Shown here piece by piece: positions 19,334 to 26,752 of a stretch of 64,000 bases of DNA; the first letter of the stretch is position 1; each line of letters starts with the position of its first letter. A program made the translations under genes and the position numbers. Source of the stretch: an uncultured Burkholderiales bacterium (GTDB lineage: Bacteria; Pseudomonadota; Gammaproteobacteria; Burkholderiales; Burkholderiaceae_E); NCBI GenBank assembly GCA_903903975.1, contig CAIVAS010000222.1:48479-112478 (forward strand). Reading direction: 5' to 3'. The notes below the pieces were generated by a model. The model saw nothing but the letters and a program-made list of their open reading frames with translations, did no database searches and was not told the origin of the DNA.

Positions 19334-20812
19334 ATGTCTGCGCCTCTGCCCGAACCCCCCTCGAGTCTGCCGGCGATCGCGCAGGTTTTCGTCTCGGCAC
19401 GCATCGCTGCGATGCTCGGCCTGGGCTTTGCCAGCGGTCTGCCGTTGGCCTTGTCGTCGGGCACCCTGCAGGCCTGGCTGACGGTCGAGGGTATCGACAT
19501 CAAGACCATCGGGTTTTTTGCACTGGCCGGTTTGCCCTATACCTTCAAGTTCGTCTGGGCACCGCTGCTCGACCGTTTCGAGCCGCCCTGGCTTGGCCGC
19601 AGGCGGGCCTGGCTGCTGATCACGCAGCTGCTGCTGGCCGCCGCCTGCTGGGCGATGGCCCACTTCGATCCCAGGACGTCGATCGTCGCCCTGGGCGCAC
19701 TGGCCGTGACGATTGCGTTTCTTTCGGCCTCGCAGGATGTGGTCTTCGATGCCTACCGAACCGATCTGCTCGATGCCCCCGAGCGCGGCGCCGGTGCCGC
19801 GGTGTCGGTGCTCGGCTATCGCCTGGCCATGCTGGTATCGGGCGGCCTCGCCCTGATCCTGGCTGACCAGTGGCTCGGCTGGCCGGGCGCTTATCGTCTG
19901 ATGGCGGTCCTCTTCGTGCTGATGGCTGGCATCACGCTGCTGGCGCCTCGCACCTCAGTCGATGACCTGCGCATCCGCAGCGATGCGCGCGGTGAGCTGG
20001 TCGGGTTCGTGGCGATGGTTGTGGCCGGCGCGATTGCCTGGTTTGCGCTTGACCGGCTGATGGGCGCGATGTTGCCGGTCAAGCCCGATCGTTTCCTCAA
20101 GCTTGCCGCCGACACCGTCACGCTGATGAGTGCCTTTGGTGCCGCGCTGTGGGCGGCTCGCCGGGCGGGGTTCCCGTCATTCACCAAGCCCTGGGACGCT
20201 TTTTTCATGCGCCGTCGCGCCATGGCTCTTTTGGGTCTGATCGTGCTTTACAAGCTCGGCGATGCCTTTGCCGGCAGTCTGTCCACCGCCTTTCTGATCC
20301 GCGGCGCGGGCTTTACCGCGACCGAGGTCGGTGCCGTGAACAAGGTGTTCGGCCTGATTGCCACGATTGCCGGCGCCCTTGCCGGCGGCGCGCTGCTGAG
20401 CAAGATCAGTCTTTACCGCGCCCTGATGATCTTCGGCATCCTGCAGGCGGTGTCGAATTTCGGCTATTGGCTGCTCGCGGTCAGCCCGAAAAACGACTGG
20501 CTGATGGCCGGTGTAATTGGCGTTGAAAATCTCTGCGGCGGGCTTGGTACGGCCGCCTTCGTGGCCTTTCTGATGGCACTGACCGACCGTCGGTTTTCGG
20601 CTGCGCAATATGCCCTGCTGTCGGCGCTCGCCGCGGTCGGCCGGGTCTACGTCGGCCCGGCGTCAGGGGTTCTGGTCGAGGCTTTCGGTTGGCCGACCTT
20701 CTTTCTGCTGACCGTTGTCACAGCGCTCCCGGGGCTCGGGCTGTTATATTGGCTAAGGCCCGAGATCCTTGGTCTCGACACACCCCGCAGTGACTCGCTG
20801 GAGCCCTCATGA
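19334..20812 (+). CDS. ampG: AmpG-type muropeptide MFS permease
   Basis: AmpG imports anhydro-muropeptides released during wall turnover for recycling, and can feed beta-lactamase induction. The 492-residue protein has about 12-14 membrane helices and the AmpG pattern LGFASGLPLALSSGTLQAWLTVEGIDIKTIG, then PYTFKFVWAPLLDR with the MFS-like acidic/basic loop (WLGRRRAWLL), and ASQDVVFDAYRTDLL. Its stop overlaps the start of the aminotransferase by four bases (ATGA). Wall recycling fits the nearby elongasome operon, although the two are far apart in the window. Confidence 0.9.
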   Translation: MSAPLPEPPSSLPAIAQVFVSARIAAMLGLGFASGLPLALSSGTLQAWLTVEGIDIKTIGFFALAGLPYTFKFVWAPLLDRFEPPWLGRRRAWLLITQLLLAAACWAMAHFDPRTSIVALGALAVTIAFLSASQDVVFDAYRTDLLDAPERGAGAAVSVLGYRLAMLVSGGLALILADQWLGWPGAYRLMAVLFVLMAGITLLAPRTSVDDLRIRSDARGELVGFVAMVVAGAIAWFALDRLMGAMLPVKPDRFLKLAADTVTLMSAFGAALWAARRAGFPSFTKPWDAFFMRRRAMALLGLIVLYKLGDAFAGSLSTAFLIRGAGFTATEVGAVNKVFGLIATIAGALAGGALLSKISLYRALMIFGILQAVSNFGYWLLAVSPKNDWLMAGVIGVENLCGGLGTAAFVAFLMALTDRRFSAAQYALLSALAAVGRVYVGPASGVLVEAFGWPTFFLLTVVTALPGLGLLYWLRPEILGLDTPRSDSLEPS

Positions 20813-22164
20813 ACGATATGTCCCGCCACCAGGACCTCTCGCCGCAAGCCGCCGTCGGCAGCGACCTCGACGCTTTCTGGATGCCGTTTACCGCCAACCG
20901 GCAATTCAAGTCGGCGCCGCGCATGCTTGATCGCGCCGAGGGCATGTACTACTACACCCCCGAGGGTCGGCGCATCCTCGATGGCACCGCAGGTCTTTGG
21001 GCGGTCAATGCCGGTCACTGCCGCAAGCCGATCGTCGAGGCCATCCAGAAGCAGGCTGCCAAACTCGATTTCGCGCCCACCTTCCAGATGGGCCATCCAC
21101 TGGCCTTCGAGCTGTCCAACCGACTGCTCGGCATCCTGCCGCAGGAGTTCGGTCAGGTCTTTTTCTGCAACTCCGGTTCCGAGGCGGTCGATTCGGCGCT
21201 CAAGATCGCGCTGGCCTATCACCGCATGCGCGGCGAAGGACAGCGCACCCGCCTGATCGGTCGCGAACGCGGCTATCACGGCGTTGGCTTCGGCGGCATT
21301 TCGGTCGGTGGCATTGCCGGCAATCGCAAACACTTCGGCCCGATGCTCGCTGGCGTCGACCATCTGACGCATACCCACAACCTCGAGCACAACGCCTTTA
21401 CCAAAGGCCAGCCGCAGTGGGGCGCGCATCTGGCCGATGACCTCGAAAAAATCCTCGCGCTGCATGATCCCTCGACCGTGGCTGCGGTCATCGTCGAACC
21501 GGTGGCCGGCTCCACCGGGGTGCTGATCCCGCCGGTCGGCTATCTGCAAAGGCTGCGCGACATCACCTCCAGGCACGGCATCCTGCTGATCTTCGATGAA
21601 GTCATCACCGGATTCGGTCGTCTGGGTTCACCCTTTGCTGCCCAGCATTTCGGCGTGATTCCCGATCTCATGACCATGGCCAAGGGTCTGACCAGCGCCA
21701 CCGTACCGATGGGCGCTGTGGCCGCTCGCAAGGGCATTTACGAGACCTTCATGCAGGGTCCCGAAAAGGCGATCGAACTCTTCCACGGCTATACCTATTC
21801 GGCGCATCCTCTGGCGTGTGCTGCCGCGCTGGCCACACTCGATGTCTATCGCGACGAGGGGCTGCTGACCCGTGCTGCCGAGCTTGCGCCGCAGTGGGAG
21901 CGCGCCATGCACGGTCTGCGCGATTGCCCGAATGTGGTCGATATCCGCAACATCGGCTTGATCGGTGCCATCGAGCTGGCGCCGCGTGCCGGCGCCCCGG
22001 GCACCCGCGCCTTCGATGCCTTCACCCGTGCCTTCCACGAACAGGATCTGCTGACCCGGATCACTGGCGACATCATCGCGCTGTCGCCGCCGCTGATCAT
22101 CGAGCCGGCCCAGATCGATGACATCGCGGCCAGCCTTCGTCAGGTCCTGACGACGCTCGACTGA
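20809..22164 (+). CDS. omega-amino acid:pyruvate aminotransferase (class III)
   Basis: A 451-residue class III PLP enzyme. The PLP region shows FCNSGSEAVDSALKIA (phosphate binding), GYHGVGFGG, LLIFDEVITGFGRLG with the cofactor-contacting Asp, and the Schiff-base Lys in TMAKGLTSATVPMG (about residue 288). The N-terminal LDAFWMPFTANRQFK is characteristic of beta-alanine/omega-amino acid:pyruvate transaminases, whose reaction converts beta-alanine to malonate semialdehyde. A RutE-type malonic semialdehyde reductase gene lies 2.6 kb downstream. Taurine or gamma-aminobutyrate are other possible substrates. Confidence 0.92.
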   Translation: MNDMSRHQDLSPQAAVGSDLDAFWMPFTANRQFKSAPRMLDRAEGMYYYTPEGRRILDGTAGLWAVNAGHCRKPIVEAIQKQAAKLDFAPTFQMGHPLAFELSNRLLGILPQEFGQVFFCNSGSEAVDSALKIALAYHRMRGEGQRTRLIGRERGYHGVGFGGISVGGIAGNRKHFGPMLAGVDHLTHTHNLEHNAFTKGQPQWGAHLADDLEKILALHDPSTVAAVIVEPVAGSTGVLIPPVGYLQRLRDITSRHGILLIFDEVITGFGRLGSPFAAQHFGVIPDLMTMAKGLTSATVPMGAVAARKGIYETFMQGPEKAIELFHGYTYSAHPLACAAALATLDVYRDEGLLTRAAELAPQWERAMHGLRDCPNVVDIRNIGLIGAIELAPRAGAPGTRAFDAFTRAFHEQDLLTRITGDIIALSPPLIIEPAQIDDIAASLRQVLTTLD

Positions 22165-22198
22165 CCGGCTTCATCGCGACGCTGACGCCGGGCAAGGA

Positions 22199-22960
22199 AT
22201 GGCAAGGATCCGAATCGCAGCAGTCAGCGATATCCATGGCAATGCGCCGGCACTGCGTGCAGTGCTGGCCGATGCCCGCAAGCGGGGTTATGACCTCCTG
22301 GCGCAGCTTGGGGACGCTTTCTCCGGCCCGCTTTGGCCAAGTCAGACGGCCGATCTGCTGCGCGGCATCGATGCGGTGCATGTGCGGGGCAATCACGACA
22401 CCGCCCTGATCGATCCCTCGCTCGAGCCGCCTGCCGATGCCGACCGGTTTGCGCTTGCCGAGCTCTCCTCCGAGGTGCTCGACTGGGTTCGCAGTTGGCC
22501 GTCAGCCTTGCCGATCGGCGGCGAAGCCTTGCTGTTTCACGGCTCGCCGCGGTCAGCCAACTACTACCTCTTCGACGAAGCCCCGCATGGCGATGCCCGC
22601 CTGCGGCCGGTCGCCGATATCGAGCGTGACCTTGCCGATGTCACCGCCCGGGTCTGCATCGGTGGACACAGCCATCTGCCGCGACTGGTCGAGTTCAGCG
22701 ATGGCCGGATCGCGGTCAACGATGGCAGCGTCGGCCTGCCGGCGTTTTTCGATGCGCAGGGCCCGGTTGGGCGTCGCCACGAGAACGGCAGTCACCATGC
22801 CCGCTATGCGCTGGTAGAGATCGGGCGCGACACCGTCTCTGTCTCCTTCATTGCGGTCGACTACGATTGGCACGCTGCCCGCGACAAGGCCGCACGCGAA
22901 GGTTTTTCCGACTGGGCGCAATGGCTCTCGGGTCGAGTCGGCCCAATGCATCGCACTTAG
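22199..22960 (+). CDS. metallophosphoesterase (calcineurin-like)
   Basis: A 253-residue phosphoesterase with the dimetal motifs in order: AAVSDIHGNAPAL (DxH), QLGDAFSG (GD), HVRGNHDTAL (GNHD), and GGHSHLPRL (GHxH). It is close to the YfcE/protein-phosphatase-like subgroup. These enzymes hydrolyse phosphodiesters, cyclic nucleotides or phosphoproteins; nothing here shows which. It follows the aminotransferase after 34 bases with an AAGGA ribosome site. Confidence 0.9.
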   Translation: MARIRIAAVSDIHGNAPALRAVLADARKRGYDLLAQLGDAFSGPLWPSQTADLLRGIDAVHVRGNHDTALIDPSLEPPADADRFALAELSSEVLDWVRSWPSALPIGGEALLFHGSPRSANYYLFDEAPHGDARLRPVADIERDLADVTARVCIGGHSHLPRLVEFSDGRIAVNDGSVGLPAFFDAQGPVGRRHENGSHHARYALVEIGRDTVSVSFIAVDYDWHAARDKAAREGFSDWAQWLSGRVGPMHRT

Positions 22961-22971
22961 AGAATCGACTG

Positions 22972-23679
22972 ATGACCGACAAGACTGTCTCCACGCTCTC
23001 AGATGCCGTGGCTGGCGTACCCGATGGCGCCACCGTGCTGATTGGCGGGTTTGGCGGCGCCGGCCAGCCCGCTGACCTGATCGACGCCCTGATCGAGCAG
23101 GGCGCACGTGACCTGACCATCGTCAACAACAATGCCGGCAACGGCGAGACCGGCCTGGCTGCCCTGATGAAGGCGGGTCGGGTTCGCCGGATCATCTGCT
23201 CGTTTCCGCGCCAGGCCGACTCGCATGTCTTCGACCGGCTCTATCGCGCCGGACAGATCGAGCTCGAGCTGGTGCCGCAAGGCAATCTGGCCGAGCGCAT
23301 CCGTGCTGCCGGCGCCGGGATCGGTGGCTTTTTCACCCCGACCGGTTTCGGCACCCAGCTTGCGCAGGGCAAAGAGACCCGCAACATCAACGGTCGCGAC
23401 TATGTGTTCGAGTATCCGATCAAGGCCGACTTCGCGCTGATCAAGGCGCAGCGTGGTGACCGCTGGGGCAATCTGGTCTATCGCAAGGCAGCGCGCAATT
23501 TCAATCCGATCATGGCGATGGCCGCTGCCTGCACCGTGGCTCAGGTCGATGAGATCGTGCCGCTTGGCGCGCTTGACCCCGAGCACATCGTGACACCGGG
23601 CATCTTCGTTCACCGTGTCGTGTCACGCGCCGCGTCGGCGCCTGCCTTGCCCGCCACATCACAGGAGCCGACCCGATGA
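22972..23679 (+). CDS. pcaI: 3-oxoacid CoA-transferase subunit A (PcaI type)
   Basis: With its partner it moves CoA from succinyl-CoA to a 3-oxoacid, classically 3-oxoadipate at the end of aromatic ring degradation. From ATG 22972 it has 235 residues. The CoA-binding glycine loop is VLIGGFGGAGQPADLIDAL (about residues 23-41), followed by IVNNNAGNG and GGFFTPTGFGTQLAQGKETR. These patterns match PcaI better than the acetoacetate enzyme. It overlaps subunit B by four bases. The pca ring-cleavage genes are not in the window, so 3-oxoadipate, acetoacetate or another 3-oxoacid are all possible. Confidence 0.88.
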   Translation: MTDKTVSTLSDAVAGVPDGATVLIGGFGGAGQPADLIDALIEQGARDLTIVNNNAGNGETGLAALMKAGRVRRIICSFPRQADSHVFDRLYRAGQIELELVPQGNLAERIRAAGAGIGGFFTPTGFGTQLAQGKETRNINGRDYVFEYPIKADFALIKAQRGDRWGNLVYRKAARNFNPIMAMAAACTVAQVDEIVPLGALDPEHIVTPGIFVHRVVSRAASAPALPATSQEPTR

Positions 23680-24335
23680 GCGTTCAGAGACTCTCACGCG
23701 ATGCGATGGCCGCGCGCGTGGCCCGCGACATCCCAGAAGGCGCCTATGTCAATCTCGGCATCGGGCTGCCCACGCTCGTGGGCAATCAACTGCCGCACGA
23801 TCGCGAGATCTTTCTGCACAGCGAGAATGGCATTCTCGGCATGGGCCCTGCGCCCGCCGCCGGCGCCGAAGACTGGGACCTGATCAATGCCGGCAAGCAG
23901 CCTGTCACCCTTCTGACCGGTGGTGCCTATTTCCATCATGCCGACTCGTTTGCCATGATGCGCGGCGGCCATCTCGATATCTGCGTGCTCGGCGCTTTCC
24001 AGGTGTCGGCAAGCGGCGATCTTGCCAACTGGCACACCGGTGCCCCCGATGCGATTCCGGCGGTCGGCGGCGCGATGGATCTGGCGATCGGCGCGCGCAG
24101 CACCTTTGTGATGATGGAACATGTCACCAAGAGCGGTGAGCCCAAGATCGTGCGCCAGTGCACCTACCCGCTGACCGGCATTGGTTGCGTCAAGCGCATC
24201 TACACCGACCTCGCGGTCATCGATGTCACGGCGCAAGGGCTGTATGCCATCGAATGGGTCGCGGGACTCACCTTCGAGGCGCTTTGCGATCTCACCGATG
24301 CGCCGCTGCATTGTGTCGACGGTGGCAAACGCTGA
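23676..24335 (+). CDS. pcaJ: 3-oxoacid CoA-transferase subunit B (PcaJ type)
   Basis: The catalytic partner of the preceding gene, 219 residues. The active-site Glu, which forms the CoA thioester, is in HSENGILGMGP near residue 50. The N-terminal RDIPEGAYVNLGIGLPTLV, LLTGGAYFHHADSFAMMRGGH, and SGEPKIVRQCTYPLTGIGCV follow PcaJ closely. It starts in the stop codon of subunit A, which supports equimolar translation of the heteromeric enzyme. Confidence 0.9.
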   Translation: MSVQRLSRDAMAARVARDIPEGAYVNLGIGLPTLVGNQLPHDREIFLHSENGILGMGPAPAAGAEDWDLINAGKQPVTLLTGGAYFHHADSFAMMRGGHLDICVLGAFQVSASGDLANWHTGAPDAIPAVGGAMDLAIGARSTFVMMEHVTKSGEPKIVRQCTYPLTGIGCVKRIYTDLAVIDVTAQGLYAIEWVAGLTFEALCDLTDAPLHCVDGGKR

Positions 24336-24384
24336 ATCATCAACACCCGGGCCCCTCAGGGCCCTTCATTCGGAGAGCAGACAC

Positions 24385-24771
24385 ATGAGCAATCAACAGG
24401 CCCTGGTGGCCGAACTCGACGCGGCCGAAGATCGGCGCTGTGCCGCCGCCATCGGCAAGGACCGTGCAGCCCTTGAGGCCCTGCTGGCCCCCGACCTGCA
24501 GTATGTCCACACCTCGGCCACCCTCGAAGACCGCAACACCTATATCGAACGGGCCTGCACCGGCTGGTATGACTACCGCGTCCTCAAATCGCTCAAGCGC
24601 GACTGGCGCATCGCCGGCGATATGGCGATGTGCAACGGTGACGTCCAGATCGACGTGGTGGTGCGCGGCACGCCGAAGGCCTTTGTCAGCCGCTATCTGC
24701 AGGTCTGGCGTCGGGGTGCTTCCGGATGGCAGCTTGCTGCCCTGCAGTCGGTTCTTTTGCCGCAGACCTGA
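24385..24771 (+). CDS. SnoaL/NTF2-like protein (DUF4440-like)
   Basis: A 128-residue single-domain protein with the cone-shaped NTF2 fold pattern: an N-terminal helix (LVAELDAAEDRRCAAAIGKD), LEALLAPDLQYVHTSATLEDR and the strand pair at the end (SRYLQVWRRGASGWQLAALQSVLL). The frame is open upstream to 24181, but ATG 24385 follows a GGAGAG ribosome site. Members bind small molecules, and some are isomerases or polyketide cyclases. It lies between the CoA transferase and rutE genes; the role is unknown. Confidence 0.8.
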   Translation: MSNQQALVAELDAAEDRRCAAAIGKDRAALEALLAPDLQYVHTSATLEDRNTYIERACTGWYDYRVLKSLKRDWRIAGDMAMCNGDVQIDVVVRGTPKAFVSRYLQVWRRGASGWQLAALQSVLLPQT

Positions 24772-24780
24772 GAGGCCAAC

Positions 24781-25371
24781 ATGATCGATTCAAAAGCGAT
24801 TGAGCTTCTCTTTACGAAGGCTCGCACCCAGAACGGCTGGCTCGACAAGCCGGTCAGCGACGATCAACTCAAACAGATGTTTGAGCTGTTGAAGATGGCT
24901 CCTACGTCGGCCAATTCCCAGCCTGCAAGGTTCGTGTTCTTGCGAACGCCTGCTGCCCGTGAGCGTTTGAGGCCCGCGTTGTCCGGAGGCAATCTCGACA
25001 AGACCATGTCGGCTCCGGTGGTCGCGATCGTTGCCTACGATGTCGATTTTCATGAGCACATGCCGCGACTGTTCGCGCATGCGCCCGTCATGAAGACGAT
25101 GTTCGATGGCGAAGAAAAGCGGGCGATGCGCGAGCACTTTGCCTTTCGCAATGGCTCGCTGCAGGGAGCCTATCTGATGCTCGCAGCACGTGCGGTCGGT
25201 CTGGATGTTGGGCCGATGTCGGGTTTTGACAATGCCAAGGTCGATGCCGAATTTTTTCCGGACGGGCGATTCAAATCAAACTTCCTGTGCAACATCGGCT
25301 ATGGCGATCCTTCCAAGGTCATGGAGCGTCTGCCTCGATTCGGATTCGATGAGGTCTGCACGCTGCTGTAA
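24781..25371 (+). CDS. rutE: malonic semialdehyde reductase, nitroreductase family (RutE-like)
   Basis: RutE reduces toxic malonic semialdehyde to 3-hydroxypropionate with NAD(P)H and FMN. The 196-residue length equals E. coli RutE. FLARTQNGW-like FTKARTQNGWLDKPVSDDQL at the start, MAPTSANSQPARFVFL for FMN binding, FAFRNGSLQGAYLMLAARAVGLDVGPMSGFDNA and the C-terminal NIGYGDPS all fit. The rest of the rut pyrimidine pathway is absent. Here malonic semialdehyde could come from the omega-aminotransferase encoded at 20.8 kb acting on beta-alanine. Confidence 0.88.
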   Translation: MIDSKAIELLFTKARTQNGWLDKPVSDDQLKQMFELLKMAPTSANSQPARFVFLRTPAARERLRPALSGGNLDKTMSAPVVAIVAYDVDFHEHMPRLFAHAPVMKTMFDGEEKRAMREHFAFRNGSLQGAYLMLAARAVGLDVGPMSGFDNAKVDAEFFPDGRFKSNFLCNIGYGDPSKVMERLPRFGFDEVCTLL

Positions 25372-25438
25372 TGACTCTCGCAACTTAGTGCGCGCGCCTC
25401 AGTTGTCGGGCGCATTCGCAAATCGTGCGTGCAGAGCG

Positions 25439-25467
25439 CTTGAAATTCAGTGTCATGGCGCATAACT
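25439..25467 (+). promoter_or_regulatory. sigma-32-like heat-shock promoter of hsp20
   Basis: CTTGAAA at 25439-25445 matches the sigma-32 -35 consensus exactly. After 12 to 15 bases the sequence GCGCATAAC resembles the CCCCATNT -10 element, keeping the CAT core. It lies about 50-80 bases before the hsp20 start, as expected for a heat-shock gene. Confidence 0.6.
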
Positions 25468-25476
25468 CGGTGAGAC

Positions 25477-25496
25477 GGGCAGCAAACCTGCTGCCC
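25477..25496 (+). promoter_or_regulatory. perfect 8-bp stem-loop in the hsp20 leader
   Basis: GGGCAGCA and TGCTGCCC form a perfect stem with an AACC loop, between the promoter and the AGGAG ribosome site near 25506-25510. The ribosome site itself is outside the stem. It could protect the messenger RNA or be part of a temperature-sensing fold. Confidence 0.6.
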
Positions 25497-25517
25497 CACT
25501 CATTCAGGAGCATCGCC

Positions 25518-25958
25518 ATGACCCGAATTTCTCTCTACGATCCTTTGTCCGACGTTTTTCCCACGCTGTTTCGCAGCTTCCTTGCTGACCCAGCGCTTGC
25601 CCGCGAGACGGCAGCGACAGCGCCTGCACGAGCCGCTGCGCCACGTATCGATGTCATCGAGCAGGAAGGCGGCTATGTGCTTCGCGCTGATATGCCCGGC
25701 GTTGCCAAGGACGCGATCAATATCGACATCGAAGCGAACCGCGTGACGATTCGTGCTGACGTCAAACGCGATGAAGCCGCTTCAGGCAGCGATCGCATTT
25801 TGCGAAGCGAACGCTATGTCGGCGCGCTGGCGCGCAGTGTGGTACTTGCCGATGAAGTTGACGAAGCCGCGGCGACCGCGACCTTCGAAAACGGTGTGCT
25901 CGAACTGACCTTGCCGCGCAAGGCTGGCGTCGGTCCCAAGCGCGTGACGGTCCAGTAA
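25518..25958 (+). CDS. Hsp20/alpha-crystallin small heat-shock protein
   Basis: A 146-residue holdase chaperone that keeps unfolding proteins soluble. The alpha-crystallin domain spans about residues 37-146: PRIDVIEQEGGYVLRADMPGV at its start and NGVLELTLPRK, the conserved end with GVLxLxxPK. The N-terminal arm starts MTRISLYDPLSDVFPTLFR. ATG 25518 follows AGGAG. It has its own heat-shock-like promoter and leader hairpin and is followed by a hairpin, so it is probably monocistronic. Confidence 0.93.
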   Translation: MTRISLYDPLSDVFPTLFRSFLADPALARETAATAPARAAAPRIDVIEQEGGYVLRADMPGVAKDAINIDIEANRVTIRADVKRDEAASGSDRILRSERYVGALARSVVLADEVDEAAATATFENGVLELTLPRKAGVGPKRVTVQ

Positions 25959-25970
25959 GACGCGTATGCC

Positions 25971-25988
25971 GCTGCGGCGCGCGCAGCG
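25971..25988 (+). terminator. hairpin after hsp20
   Basis: CGCTGCG and CGCAGCG pair over a GCGG loop 13 bases after the stop. There is no T run, so it is a possible terminator or 3' stabilising stem only. Confidence 0.4.
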
Positions 25989-26067
25989 ACACCCCTCTCC
26001 AACCGCAGCCTGAGTCCTCGCCTGGAACTTAGGCTGCTCTTCTTACAACCTAAGGAATTAAAGGGGT

Positions 26068-26127
26068 CGCAAATCGAACATGGCTGATCAAAGGTCGGCT
26101 TGCCGTCCGACGAATGGTCGATTTGCG
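26068..26127. repeat. nested inverted repeat in the hsp20-yfiM-like intergenic region
   Basis: Perfect 10-base arms CGCAAATCGA (26068-26077) and TCGATTTGCG (26118-26127) enclose a second inverted repeat, GTCGG (26094-26098) and CCGAC (26107-26111). The 245-base space between genes also holds a weaker CTTAGG/CCTAAG pair at 26028-26054. As RNA this would fold into a long stem with an inner hairpin; as DNA it could bind a dimeric regulator. Confidence 0.7.
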
Positions 26128-26140
26128 GATTTAAGTGGTC

Positions 26141-26182
26141 TGTGACTTCTGTCACATCCTTTCGGAATTTCGAGGCTAAAGT
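26141..26182 (+). promoter_or_regulatory. CRP-family binding site and -10 box, class II spacing
   Basis: TGTGACTTCTGTCACA at 26141-26156 is a perfect match to the CRP/Vfr consensus TGTGA-N6-TCACA. TAAAGT at 26177-26182 can serve as the -10 box. The inferred transcript start near 26190 puts the site centre about 41 bases upstream, the classical class II activator position. Confidence 0.65.
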
Positions 26183-26203
26183 TGCGTTCAGGCGAGGAAC
26201 GCA

Positions 26204-26713
26204 ATGAAAAAACCTGAATTTTTTCGAGACGAGGCAAGCTTTCTCAGACAAACGGTCGGTGATTTCCGTTCGTCGGGCGTGAATTTACGTTCCGATGTGC
26301 GGTGGGCCTCATGGAGGTTGTGCCGCACGCTGCTGCTCCCGTTCGTCGTTTCGATGGTGACTTTTTCGCCTGCGATGGCCGATATCCGCCAGGACTCATG
26401 GGTCGGGATGGACAAGGCCAATCACTTTGGCGTGTCAGCGCCGCTTGGCATGTTCGGCGCGTCAATGGCAAGCAAATCTGGCGACACCGCCGACCAGGTT
26501 CTGTTCGGAACGCTGATCGGGGCGCTGCCAGGGGCCATGAAGGAGATCTACGACATCGGTCATCCCGGATCGACCGCCTCCCTGAAGGACATGACGTGGA
26601 ACCTGCTCGGCGCCGCCACCGGGTCGATGTCCTCGCGGTGGTTCGCGGTGACACCGATGACCTACCGAGACCGTGTCGACGGTTTTCGAGTCCAGATCAG
26701 ATTCGAATTCTGA
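26204..26713 (+). CDS. YfiM/DUF2279-like periplasmic protein
   Basis: A 169-residue product. The middle-to-C-terminal part follows the YfiM-like pattern: a KANHF motif (about residue 71), a small-residue helix (PLGMFGASMASK), GALPGAMKEIYDI with conserved Lys-Glu and Asp, and SLKDMTWNLLGAATG. A hydrophobic segment (LCRTLLLPFVVSMVTFSPAMA, about 38-58) ends in an AxA signal-peptidase site, so the protein is probably exported. About 37 residues before the hydrophobic part are odd for a signal peptide, but GAGGA at 26194-26198 and the predicted transcript start favour this ATG. Function unknown. The upstream CRP-like site suggests catabolite or cAMP control. Confidence 0.65.
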   Translation: MKKPEFFRDEASFLRQTVGDFRSSGVNLRSDVRWASWRLCRTLLLPFVVSMVTFSPAMADIRQDSWVGMDKANHFGVSAPLGMFGASMASKSGDTADQVLFGTLIGALPGAMKEIYDIGHPGSTASLKDMTWNLLGAATGSMSSRWFAVTPMTYRDRVDGFRVQIRFEF

Positions 26714-26752
26714 TCCGGACCCGGGCGTTTCAGGCCCTCTGATCGGGCCCGA

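Noticed and set aside
26028..26054. CTTAGG/CCTAAG inverted repeat
   Set aside because: Six-base arms with a 15-base loop are too weak to call alone; it is mentioned with the stronger nested repeat.
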